Assembly: GCF_018873765.1 (NCBI RefSeq)
Contig: NC_057926.1
Coordinates: 46,491,043-46,555,042, forward strand
Origin: Telopea speciosissima
Lineage: Eukaryota > Streptophyta > Magnoliopsida > Proteales > Proteaceae
Reading direction: 5' to 3'
Length of the DNA stretch: 64,000 bases
Part shown: positions 22,596 to 33,579 of the stretch, one piece after another
Layout: each line of letters starts with the position of its first letter
Numbering within the stretch: the first letter of the stretch is position 1
The notes under the pieces: generated by a model
The model's input: the letters and a program-made list of their open reading frames with translations, nothing else
The model's database searches: none
Told to the model about the DNA's origin: nothing
Position numbers and translations under genes: made by a program

Positions 22596-23989
22596 GCTTC
22601 TATTTAATCAACCATGAAGATATATAACTAGCTACCTATCTGTGAGGATAAGAGTAGACTACTTTGTACTATTAATATCTAAGTTTGTGCAACCCTTTCT
22701 TTTCTGTTCTCTAAGCTTGTATAAGTCATGTTAAGCTTTTGTCTTTGCTAAGTTAATGATAATAATATAGTACTGTGGGTTTTATATGTTTTTTATTCTC
22801 TTTGTTAGCTCTACTTTGCAGATGAGGAAAAGGTTTTCTAGGTGGTGGATCAGTTGGGTTTCTGTTCTAGGCGACCACTTGTTATGTGCCGTACATGAGT
22901 ATTTTAATTTGAATTATGTAAGCAGTTGTAAGCAATTAGCAGCATATGTACCTATGTAAGTGGTAAGTAGAGTAGATGTGGCGTAGTGGAAGGCGTTAAT
23001 AGAACTTAAATAGAGTAAGGGAAGTGGGATAGAGTCGTTGAGAAGAGGGTGAAACTATTGTGTAACTAATTGTTATCCTACTTAATAGGAATCAGAATGA
23101 AGGAAGGGGAGACTTTTGAATCCTAAAATATCTCTTAACAGATGAGGTAGGTTTCTTCACCCAAGTCAAGATGTCCGACTTCGTCTATAAAGCCAAACCC
23201 CTGTTCTATTCTCTCACACCCGACTTCATCCATAAAACCACCTATTCTACTCTCTCTCTCTCTCTTTCTCTATAGGTTATCCTTGCACGTATCACCACTC
23301 CTATTGTAATGATATGAATAAGAAAACACTTGGTTCTATTGTAATAATGTATATGTGATAAATTTTATGGGTGGATCCCATCACGATCTTACAATAGAAC
23401 CAGTTGAATCTGAATCTCGATTTCAATCCATAAGACAGAGAAAAATTAACGGAGTTCATTTTGCGCATGCTGATTCGAAAGACTATGTTGTCCATCCTTT
23501 CCCTTCGTGATAGATCAGATTTCTTATTTTATTGGTCACTTCAATGTCGTGTCCATTACTTTTGACTGATACACACTTAAGCCAAAGTGTATACCTATCA
23601 TCTTAATGTGAATCACATACCGTAAGATGATGCCCTAATTGTGTCCACCTCTTATGATTGGAGATGAATGTTGGTCACCTTGATGATGAACTCAATTATT
23701 AGCCTGTAAGAGTTCTATAAGAGCCAATTAGCAAGATTTTCTTATTCACCTATAATAAGAGGTCAGAGGATCTATACCCGCTTAAAAAACTTGTATCAAT
23801 TAATTACCTTGTTTAAAATTTGAGGGATTGTTAAATATATTAATGGACAACAACATAATTCTATAACTCATCACTTGAAAGTATCATTTCATGATAATCA
23901 CATCTCATGACAAAAATAAAGCAACATGGCTTGTACACGAATATCTTGCAAAGAAAATAGGGGTAGAGAAAGAGGAAATAAATCCTCTC

Positions 23990-24175
23990 CAGTGCCCTCA
24001 TCTACCAGTGTGGTACAGTGAGGGCCTGCTGGGAGCTCGATACATGGAAGGCACAACATCCAACGATGCCAAGCTTGAAAAAAAAACCTGGGTCAATTGA
24101 GCTGGGCACCGTTGGATGTCACACCTTCCACATTTCAAGCTCTTAGGCCCTCACTGCACCTCACCGACAGATTGG
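23990..24175. mobile_element. Foldback MITE
   Basis: ACAGTGAGGGCCTGC and GGCCCTCACTGCACC, together with ACATCCAACGATGCC and CACCGTTGGATGTCAC, form a long imperfect hairpin around an A-rich centre (about 24078). No coding content. Confidence 0.65.
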
Positions 24176-24722
24176 CTTTGCAGGCAAAGCCTGGTGGTGG
24201 GACCTAATTTGGAGGTTGCCAATCATCTTCTCAAGATAATCTCAAGAGATAATTTTAGATTGAGTATTACAGTTAGATAACTACACAACAACCACCATTC
24301 CCACGTACATGCAACTACTTAATTTACTACTACAGACACATAGACTCCTAACTTCACATAACTACTTAGACCCATAATTTCACATAACTACCTCACACTT
24401 AATGACTTGCACTACAAATAAGGCACTCCGTGGATTGGTCACCTGGAGCAGAAACCTTGGTGATCCACCTAGAAAACTTTTTCCTCATCTTCAAAGAAAC
24501 CTAACAAAGAGAATAAAAAGTCATATAAAACCCACAGCACTATATTATTATCATTAACTTAAAAAAGGCAAAAGCCTAACATGGCTTGTACAAGCTTAGA
24601 AGACAGAAAAGAAAAGGTTACACAAACTTAGATATTAATAGTACAAAGTAGTCTACTCTTATCCTCACAGATAGGTAGCTAGCTAGCTATATATCTTCAT
24701 TCATGGTTGATTAAATAGAAGC

Positions 24723-24986
24723 TCAATTCCAATATGAAGAAACTCTAACAGAAGTTGAAGGTGGAGGAGCCCTTGGACGAGGAGGGTTTACAAAAATCAT
24801 CCCTCCAAACATCTTTGCAGCCATAATGGAATCCATTGCCTCCTCCACCCTTGATGATGAAGTTTGGAGAATCTTGAAACCTTGATTAATGGATTGAGAA
24901 GATCTGTTCTTGGTGCCATAATATTCATCAATCAGGGCAAACCCTTCTTGCCCCACTTTCAAGAGATCACTTCTCCGATATGCCAT
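24723..24986 (-). CDS. Small plant protein, family member D (inverted copy)
   Basis: Encodes 87 aa in the opposite orientation to A, B and C. It keeps DLLKVGQEGFALIDEYYG, EEAMDSIMAAKMFGG, NPPRPRAPP and the SYWN end. It combines features of B (NPPRPRAPP, MFG) and C (Q in KVGQEG, ILQTSSS), so it is either an intermediate or a converted copy. The ATG is at 24986. Promoter and 3' flank homology extends from about 25540 down to 24440. Function unknown. Confidence 0.75.
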   Translation of the reverse strand: MAYRRSDLLKVGQEGFALIDEYYGTKNRSSQSINQGFKILQTSSSRVEEAMDSIMAAKMFGGMIFVNPPRPRAPPPSTSVRVSSYWN

Positions 24987-25078
24987 CTATTCCCAAAGAT
25001 ATTTAAAACCAGTTAAGAACTTTCAATCTAAGTCAATCTTGAGCTTAATTACATCAAGTCCTGGTTCTGGTTCAAAGC

Positions 25079-25086
25079 CTTTTATA
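25079..25086 (-). promoter_or_regulatory. TATA box of small gene D
   Basis: CTTTTATA on the plus strand is TATAAAAG on the minus strand, 93 bp upstream of the ATG at 24986, in the same conserved block as A-C. Confidence 0.7.
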
Positions 25087-26079
25087 GCTTAGGACTTCCA
25101 TTCTTCCTTAAGCAATAAGTAATCTCATTAAAGAACTCCTAGCTAGAGCTATTCCTTCAAAGATTCTCAATAACTAACTAGGTAGTTAGGTTGAAGCTTC
25201 TCTAGATAAGCTAATGAAAGATAAGATGTTCGATCTTGAATGGCTATGAAGTGGATTTGCTAGAACATTACTGCTTAATCATTATTAGTTTTAACTACTT
25301 TAATGGCACATGAGAATATAAGAATCTAAATAATAGTCCCAATTGCTTCAAATAAAAGAACTTTATTCTTCATGAGCTCTTTACTTTAGAAGGAATGGCA
25401 AGTGTCTTAGTGAAGCAATCAATGATGCATATTATTAATGCATCAGCACAATGATGTCAGTACTCATTAGGGATTTCTTTTGGTTCCACTATTGGGCTTA
25501 TCCCTTGAAAGGAAGAGGGGTGGAAAGGGGTTTCTTCAGGTCATATCAACATTAAAAAGTGTAAAATTTCTAGGTACCGTATCTGGGCGTGTACCTGCAC
25601 TCAGACATAGTCCAGCGCAAAAAAATCGACTCACCCCCTTGAAAAAGGGAAAAGACTAGAGGTGCCCCTGTAAAGCAGGTATTTTGATGAAATGTTGGCC
25701 AAACAATATATACTTTGCCAAAAAAAAAAACAAGTTTAGATTTTACCCTGAAATGATAAAACATAGCTTAACTAAAAGTTTCAGCCCATTCTGATGAGGT
25801 TTGGGTACCCTATGTGGGAAATGATTATTTTATGTCGGGAGACTACTCAAAAAAAAAGTTGGGCTGAATTATCACTTATCAGTGTCAGGGGGGGTGGGGG
25901 TGACAAATTCACTGCCTACACAGACGCATTCAAATCCCTAAACTACGCTTCTAATCCCAGCATTGTAATAATGCGAAAAAGAATCAAGAGAAATAAGAGA
26001 AATAAGAGAAGCAAGAGAAGGAGGTCGTCGAGTTCTTCCGATGTTGGATGGCTCGAATTTTATGAGCTTCTGATATGAG

Positions 26080-26835
26080 TTAATCATCAAACAACAAGAG
26101 CTTGAAGAGCATGAGAGAATCAGATAAACATAGATACCATGAATTATCGATTCCAAGGCCGATCCATGCCAAACCATGATTCTTGATGCATCTTTGGGTG
26201 GAGTTAGATCTATTCCAGCCGGATTCCAACTCTGAAGAATTCTGGCAGAATCTGAGGTGATTCAAACCAGAATCGATGAAGAGATACGTTTGGAGGAGGA
26301 CAACCCCACATGATTGTAACGTTCGAAAGGAAATTTGAAATACTTTCAAACCCTAGCCGAATTGCCGAATTGTACTTTCCGAATTTTTCATCCCCGTTTT
26401 ATAACGCATTTCCATGCTTTTATCCGAATTCTATAAACGTCTGTACTTTTCAACTACATTTATGCGCTTAGCCGTATTTTTCAAACGAACTTTTACCAGA
26501 ATTTATAAACAGGACTGTGTTTTGCCCGAACTTTATGACCACCTTAGCCGGACTTATTTCTTCCTGGCTCGCTACTCCGACGGTTGACTACCTCATATGC
26601 CATTCGAGCGAGTAAATGATAGTTCCTTCCTTCATCTCTGCAAATAGATGGTGATTTTGTCCAAGGAGCCTCACCCAAAGTGGAAGTTTGAACACATCGC
26701 TTGTATTTAATAGCTGTTCTCTTGATTCAATTTTTCAACATTCTTCCGATATGGGACATCTTGTAAACCAAATCCTAAACCCCACAAAACCCTTCTGCCC
26801 TTCTTTAAAACAAAAAACCCAAAAAAAAAAACATA
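26080..26835. repeat. Diverged segmental duplication, copy 1 (partner about 28080-29260)
   Basis: Shared landmarks with 28080-29260 occur in the same order. They are GATTCTTGATGCATC, CTGAAGAATTCT, an array of CCGAA(T/C)TTTT-type words, CTCACCCAAAGTGGAAG, TTAGCTGTTCTCTTGATTCA and a CCTAAACCC-CACAAAA end. No recognisable protein. Both copies are followed closely by a GC-rich hAT MITE. Confidence 0.65.
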
Positions 26836-26861
26836 TCAACAAGATTGCTATATGTAATAGT

Positions 26862-27592
26862 TGGGGGTGTCAATAAAGCCCGGCTGGCCCAAACCTGCCC
26901 AAATCCGCCTTGAGCCCGGCCCGGGTTTGACCTTGATTTTTCAACCCTGAGGGCGGGCTTGGGTTTAGTTATAGTCAGACCCTGGCAGGGTCGGGTCGAG
27001 TCGGATCAAGGTTTAGATCCTGGGCCTAGCCCGGCCCAGCCCTACCCGACCCTGTATTAATTATAAGTATATAATATTATATATATATATTATATACTTA
27101 ATATAAGTATTTTCTTAACAAAAAAAAAAACAGAAGAGAATTGTAGAGAAATAACTACTAACTTTGTCATCATCATGAAGTGGGAACCCATAAAAAGACT
27201 AGATCATCTATTATTTTGATCAGGGCCATAAAAAGAGTCACTGACATGATTGTTATTTAGTTGTAGCCCCTATAAGCTTCCAGGCCTATTGAGGGGACAC
27301 CGTTACAATTGTAGAGAGAGAGTCTATACACACGCCGTTTTTGTCAACATATTTATTAGCTGTCCCACAGGTTGAGATTCTATGTTACAAAAACATGGTC
27401 TAATGAGACACGTGGATGGTGCCATAAATCAGGATCAACCCGACTCGGCCCGACCCTGGCAAGGTAGGGTCAGGGTTGAGAGTTTCTTGACCCGGGCAGG
27501 GTTGGGTCAAGGTCAGGGTCAGGGTTAAGGCCTCTAGGATCGGGTCAGGGTTTAGGGCAGGCCCGGCCCAACCCGACCCATTGACACCCCTA
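26862..27592. mobile_element. GC-rich hAT MITE with 8-bp target duplication
   Basis: The termini TGGGGGTGTCAAT and ATTGACACCCCTA are inverse and enclose GGCCCGGCCC/GGGTCAGGGT-rich arms around an AT-rich centre. It is flanked by an exact 8-bp duplication GTAATAGT (26854-26861 and 27593-27600), the hAT signature. No transposase is encoded, so it is non-autonomous. Confidence 0.9.
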
Positions 27593-28079
27593 GTAATAGT
27601 GTCTAATCCAAATTTGCCAAATAGCAAAACAATATAAAGAAAATATATTTCAACGGTCATGCTTGTGGGGTTCTTCCTTTCAAGGGTGACCCCTTGTGGT
27701 GCTTGTGGGCGTGGAGATGTATTTGGGTCTTTGCTCGTGCTGCAAGCCCCCCCTTTTTGGCTTGTGCCACAAGCGGTGTCTCGTTGGATTGACTTTCAAG
27801 CTATTTGGCTCTGGGGGGTTGTAGCAAGGTCATATAGTAGCCCCTCTAGCTCCACTCTCGCTTATGTTTTTGAAAATATTACGATGTGTATACTGACTGA
27901 ATCTTGGCCTAAGTTTTGACATGTTTACGGCAAATACATATCATTTCCTTAACATCCAATGGTCAGAATTTTCAGATCATCCTTTCACATGGCCAAAAAC
28001 ATAGGGTCATGATAAAAGAACAGATCAAAAATGAACTGATGTTATTAAACATATTTGTGTTAATAAAAGCTTCATGCAT

Positions 28080-29260
28080 TCAAGATGATTATCGAAATCG
28101 GAATTGACCATGATTCTTGATGCATCGATCGAGTCCATCGATTCCAGTCGGAGTCCAATTCTGAAGAATTCTAACAGAATTCTGAGGTGTTCCAAATCGA
28201 AATCAATGAAGACCGATCAATCTATCCAAAACTCGTTACGCATTCCAATGTTATTACCGTGCAACTTCTTGAGAGCTTTGGGCCTGAAATGTTGTTTCAC
28301 TTTCGTCGAATCTGAGAGGAGAATGATCCTGAAGTGTTTCAAAGAAATTTTGTAGAAGAATTGCTTAAGATTGATAGGATACAGTTTCCAGCCGAACTGT
28401 ATTGTCCGAACTTTTTTTAAACCATATACAGTGCAACCGAATTTTTCATCTGAACTGTAGGAAGCAACTTTCAAAACATAGCCGAACTTTTCACCCAGCT
28501 TTTATGTGTATATCCGTCCTTTTGATTTATGCTTTACAGTTTATCCGAACTTCTAGTCGTATTTTTATGCCATTTTTTACAACCTTATTTGTTTTTTGCC
28601 AAACATTTCACCCGAATCTTATGACCTTATCCGTCTATTTGCCTTGTGCTTTAAAACTTATCCGTATTTTTATACGAACTTTTCAAACCCCTAGTGTTTT
28701 TTAAACCAACCCACTGACGAATGCAATTGGAACACTGGAAGTGGAGAAAAAGGTGTTTGAGAAGGTGAGATTGGAGACTGGAGAGAAGAAGCACGATTGA
28801 GGTTGTTGTGTGGACCGATGATGATTGTTTGGAAGAGAATTTGTGAGGGAGGTTTAGAAGGTTGGGGACAGTGGAGGGGCCTGGGAGGAGGAGGAAGAGG
28901 AGGGGTTGTTAAGAGTGATTGTTCTTACCTCTGGCTCTACTGCGATGGTTGACCACTCCAAGCCATTTTTGTTCCTTCAGTCCTTCTCTAGAAGTAGCCA
29001 TTTCATCTCTGCAAAATAGATGGAGATTTCGTCCGAAGAGCCTCACCCAAAGTGGAAGCTTGCACACATTGCGTTTGAGGAGAAACGTTTCAAGGGGCAC
29101 CCAAAACTTTCCTACGCTTTGTATTTAGCTGTTCTCTTGATTCAATTTTCAACATTCTCCTCAGACCCAAAAAAAAAAAAAAAAATTTCAACATTCTCGG
29201 ATGTGGGATATCATGTAAATCAAACCCTAAACCCTACAAAATCCTTGAGTCTTTTTCTTT
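28080..29260. repeat. Diverged segmental duplication, copy 2
   Basis: Partner of 26080-26835 and longer, because the CCGAACTTTT-like array (28380-28700) is expanded and a purine-rich block (28720-28915) is extra. No gene recognised. Confidence 0.6.
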
Positions 29261-29286
29261 ATCCTTTGTACTTTGCCTTTTAAGTA

Positions 29287-29991
29287 TAGAGGTGTAAATT
29301 TGGTCCTATCGGCCCGAGCCCGCTCCGAGCCGATCAAGGCTTGGGCTGGAATTTTCAACCCTGAGGGTGGATTAGGGTTGAAATTTTCAGGCCCCGGGTC
29401 AAGGTCAAGTTGGGCCAGGGTTGAGGCTCGGGCTACGCCCAACCCGGCCCGATCCTATGTCAAGTTATATTTTACAATTTATTGTTTACATTTTACAATT
29501 TTTTAGTATCTAATTTATCTATTGATTTACCAAAAATAAAGGGTAATTTATATATTGAAAGAAAATATTTATAATTTTAAGATTGGACTAGGTTAAAACT
29601 AATTTATCGCAATGAAAGTATTTATAATTTTGAGATTGGGTTAAATTTTTAACCTAAAGAAAAGTCTAATAGTCAATTGAGTATGAAACAAACCAATTTT
29701 CAATCACATGTGTTTCATTTCTTGAATGCATAGGATGACGCAAATGACAAAACGCAGGGCAAGTCAGGGCCAACCAAGCCCTATTAAATTTTAGGGTCAA
29801 ACTGGCCCAACCCGGCCCAATCAGGGTCAATCAAGGTTGGGCTAGACTAGGTTGAGCCCGGCAGGGTTGGGCTTGGGCTGAGATATCTCAGCCCGACCTA
29901 GGGCTGGGTTGTGCTTGGGATGAGATAAGAAGACTCAGGGTTAGGCTAGGGTTTTAAAAAACCTGACCCAACCTGACCTGTTTCACCCCTA
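29287..29991. mobile_element. GC-rich hAT MITE, second copy
   Basis: It starts near TAGAGGTGTAAATTTGG and ends TGTTTCACCCCTA. It has the same GGCCCGAGCCCG/GGGTTGGGC arm composition as the element at 26862. The flanks TTTAAGTA and CTTAAATG are only partly alike, consistent with an older insertion. Confidence 0.7.
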
Positions 29992-30427
29992 CTTAAATGC
30001 AAATCAACTCAAGGCTTCAAAAAATGAACAGGTACACCCCTATACTTTTAAAACCATGCTAAACTAACTGTCTATTAGGCATCCCGCGTTAAATGATGAC
30101 GTGGTGTTTAGAGTGGACATGAAAGTACACTTTTACTCTTTCAAAATAAGACCTTTTACCAAACCAGACAGGTGGATTGGGGACGTGAATCAACTATGTG
30201 ACCTTTCCCTGGACTTAGGCCAACGCTCTATTGCACTGACAATCACCACCAAGCCAAGAGGTGCTTCCTCCACAAGATTTTTTTTTGGCTAAAACTTCCT
30301 CTACAGGATACTAACAAACCAACCGGTCCTATTGTAAAATTTTGATGAGATACACATTTTATCCCATAAGCATTAATTACTAAAGTATAACCCTTCATAT
30401 AATCATTCATTACAATAGGAGTACTAT

Positions 30428-30566
30428 ATTATTGGCATGCATTCTTGGAATGCATTTTAAGTCGATTTTTCATTCTTGAATGATAAAAATAGTTATTTTT
30501 CATCGTCCGAAAATGCAAAATCAACCTAGAATACATTCCAAGAATGCATACCAAACACAGCCTAAG
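30428..30566. mobile_element. Palindromic MITE
   Basis: The ends GGCATGCATTCTTGGAATGC and CATTCCAAGAATGCATACC are inverse, with GATAAAAATAG near the centre. It is the same family as the tandem pair at 17401-17710. It lies in the 3' flank of gene E. Confidence 0.7.
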
Positions 30567-30632
30567 TTAGCAAAGACAAAAGCCTAACATGGTATAAAGT
30601 CTCTATATAAAAAGCACAAACTTGGATATTAC

Positions 30633-30908
30633 CAACATTGTGAATGATGGTGGTGTGGCTCCTTACCATGTTAAGACTCTAGTGGACGATATCATTCACC
30701 TTTCCTTATCTTTTGTATCTTGTAGTTTTGTTTGTATTTCACGGGAGATTAACAGCGTTGTTGACTCCTTGGCTAGGAGGGCTTTGTCGTTGACATGCAC
30801 AACTGAATGGCCCCTATCCTCTCCATGGTTGTGTGAGTTGTGTTCCTCACTGCCTCCATGAGTTTATGCATGACTATCATTAATAAAGTCTTGTTTACCA
30901 AAAAAAAT
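30633..30908 (+). mobile_element. Severely 5'-truncated LINE tail with 11-bp target duplication
   Basis: A plus-strand frame carries the RNase H C-terminal pattern (FVCISREINSVVDSLARRAL). It is followed by a short 3' UTR and an A run at 30901. It is flanked by exact TTGGATATTAC duplications (30622-30632 and 30909-30919). The host sequence is the duplicated 3' flank of the small genes: gene D's flank at about 24628 (CAAACTTAGATATTAATA) lacks the insert. Confidence 0.9.
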
Positions 30909-30969
30909 TTGGATATTACTAATACAAAGTCCACTCTTATCATCACAGAGATCATCTATATTTTCCAAG

Positions 30970-31302
30970 CTAGAAGGAAGCCCTAATAGAACTTTGAGGT
31001 GGAGCACTTGCATGAGCGTTTGCAGACATCACCATTGCCTCCTTTGGTGAAGGTTGGAACTTCATAGGGCGCCTTTGATTGCGGTCATAGTATTCACCAA
31101 GCTGATCAAACCCTTCTCGCCCCACTTTTGTGAGATCAGCGTGAGCGTTTGCAGACATCACCATAGTGCAATCCGTTGCCTCCTCCTTTGGTGAAGGTTG
31201 GAACTTCATAGGGCGCCTTTGCTTGCGGTCATAGATTTCATCAATCTTAGCAAACCCTTCTCGCCCCACTTTCGAGAGATCAGCCTTTCTTTGATATGCC
31301 AT
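30970..31302 (-). CDS. Small plant protein, family member E, with internal repeat
   Basis: Encodes 110 aa, the most diverged member. The family motif occurs twice: ADLSKVGREGFAKIDEIYD near residue 7 and ADLTKVGREGFDQLGEYYD near residue 55. Each is followed by RRPMKFQPSPKE and MVMSANAH. The DNA repeat (about 31145-31231 against 31017-31096) explains this as an in-frame tandem duplication. The EEAMDSIMAAK block of A-D is replaced, and the tail is short (SIRASF). The promoter block is present but its TATA is degenerate (TATAATTAAAAG, minus strand, about 31386-31397). It could be a functional variant or a decaying copy. Confidence 0.65.
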   Translation of the reverse strand: MAYQRKADLSKVGREGFAKIDEIYDRKQRRPMKFQPSPKEEATDCTMVMSANAHADLTKVGREGFDQLGEYYDRNQRRPMKFQPSPKEAMVMSANAHASAPPQSSIRASF

Positions 31303-31753
31303 CTATTCTAAAAGAAAACCAGTTAAGAACTTTCAAACTAATTAGTCTTGAACATACACCACAAAGGCCTGGTTCAGGTTCAAGGCCTTTTAATTATAAC
31401 CAAGGACTTCCATTATTCCTTGGGCAATAATCCCATTTAACAACTATTCTAGAGTTATTCCTTCAAAGATCCTCAACAATTAACTGAGTTCGATGGCTAG
31501 TATTTTTTTCAACTTTATTCTGGTATTCAGGTTGAAGCTTCTCCAGATAAGCCAATGAAAGATGATTTTATTTTTTTTTTAACTAATTTAATTTCATAAG
31601 AGAATATATAGCATCTAAATAATTGTCCAAATGATTCCAATTAAAAGAAAAACTTTATTCTTCATAACCTCTTTACTTTAAAAGGAATAGTAGGTAGTGA
31701 AGCAATCAATAATTGATATAGTTTTGGTTTCATTCCTTATCTAATAATTAATT

Positions 31754-31885
31754 GGGCAAGAGATCTCTACTTGGTCGCAGGGTCTCTAGACAAGCGTCTA
31801 GGCCAATGAGAAAGGACGTCTGGGTATCTACCTAGGGGGCAAAGACATCAATTCATGGTGCCCTGTGTGAGGGCGTAGGGTGAAA
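31754..31885. mobile_element. MITE-like repeat, member of a three-copy family
   Basis: GGGCAAGAGATCTCTACT, GTCTCTAGACAAGCGTCTAG and GGTATCTACC recur at 46499-46646 and 49222-49370. In the latter two the right end ACCAAGTAGAGATCT inverts the left end. Confidence 0.6.
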
Positions 31886-31889
31886 TTTC

Positions 31890-33560
31890 CATTTTTTTTC
31901 ATCCCCTCCCATACCCTGCAATAGCACTGGGGCACTGAAACGCTCTTTTTATTAATTTTTAATTATAGTTAGTCTAAATTCTAGCATTTTTAAGTTATTT
32001 TAGTTTTTATTTTAAGCGATGGATCGGCACAAACCCATAAGTTTTTTATTAGATCCATCGCAAAGTAGGTTTAAGATTTATTATTAATTGCTCTTAATCT
32101 CAATCGTACGAGCTTAATTTGATGGGTGATTGAGATGATTAGAGTTTTGTTTCGGTTTTATTTTCATATAAATATGTAATGCGACAAGAATGCATAAGGT
32201 GTTTACTAATGAATTAAATTTGGGGTTTCTCCTTTCAAAATAACCATGCAATTGCTTTAAATACATGAAGAAAATCATGCTTCACCAACTCCGATAGGAT
32301 TAATATGTTTTAATGAATCAATCAAAGTGAAGTAATCATTTATGCACACTAATGCTGACACAACTTCTACCCAAAAACAAAAAAGGCAGACACAACAAGG
32401 CGCCAAATGACCACCTTACCCTCAGTCGGGTAAGGCAGTCATTTCACGCCTCGCTGTGTCTGCACGACATGGCAGTTGGGGGCCTGGGGCAGCCGGACAG
32501 TAGCCCGCCCCGGACAGTAGCCGATCAGGATGCTGACCAATACACCTCTTCTTCATTCCACATTATTTATGATGGTCATTCACAGAGTAGATGGTTTTTT
32601 GTGGTGACCATGACATGGCCATCAGTTGTGACATACTCGAAAGGAACCATTCCATCAGCAGCAACAATCTTTAGCCTCCACAAAACTCTGGATAAGATTG
32701 TCAACAGTTGTCCCTATTGTCCATTAAGGCATTCTTTAAGATTTTTGTCTGTAATTTTCAGGACAAAATTAAACTCTGACCACCAAATTAGGCCTTTCGA
32801 TTTTTGGCCAAAATGAGATAAATTTTGATCATATTACAATATTTTAAAAAATATTTTGGCTCCAACAATGATCGAAACTGTGTTGGAAATCAAAATTTCA
32901 AACCTTAATTCAAAATATTACTTAACTCCTTAACCGGAACCCTTACCTGCTAGATAAGGAGGTATGGGCAAAGGCCCTGAGTTTGGCAAAGCACCAGTGT
33001 ATAACACACCCCATTTACTCTATATATTTCTCTTCTGAAATGGGATTAAACTATTTAACCAGTACATCAAACTATGAAAGGACTCCAGGAGAAACAAAGT
33101 TGCAAAGGAACCAACAGCCAAACTTACAGAATTTGACAATCTATGATATCGTCATACCTGACCAACAGGGATACCACCTTAGTATCATTTAAGAGTCAAT
33201 AATGACCTCGCAAACAGTATCTAGTTTACAACCCGACCAGCAGTTACATCTCAACCCTGCAAATGACTATACTGTATAATCCATGTTGGGAGTAAAGCCA
33301 TGGATTCCAAATGCAGGGCCATGACTAGGCCCTACAACTTTTGGTGCTGCTCACAAAACTCTTGAAGTAGACTTGCAAGTCCCAAGTCTCGATGCCATAC
33401 CCATGCCTATAGTCATTCAAGATAGGGGTAGCAGGATCCCTGGGGCTTACGAACTGAGAATTTCAGCCAACTCCTAACCAGATTAATTCTGTTTCAAATT
33501 AAGCAATGGTTAGTACCAAATATTAAATGCTTCAATTGACCATCTAGTCGCAATGATATC
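31890..33560. other. Gene-free stretch before RRP42
   Basis: AT-rich sequence with a GC-rich MITE-like patch at about 32360-32490 (AATGACCACCTTACCC and GGGTAAGGCAGTCATTTCA form a hairpin). The 154-codon frame across it has no family features. The last few hundred bases probably include the RRP42 3' UTR. Confidence 0.45.
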
Positions 33561-33579
33561 AAAGATTCTAACCATACCA

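Noticed and set aside
27659..27919. 86-codon frame with several Cys and Trp
   Set aside because: No similarity recognised, no start context or neighbours; it lies between a MITE and a duplicated non-coding block.
28217..28474. Minus-strand 85-codon frame in the duplicated 28-kb block
   Set aside because: The frame is not kept in the sister copy at 26 kb, so it is not under coding constraint.
32352..32816. 154-codon plus-strand reading frame
   Set aside because: It runs through a GC-rich MITE-like hairpin and low-quality flanks, has no recognisable domain, and has no promoter or splice context.
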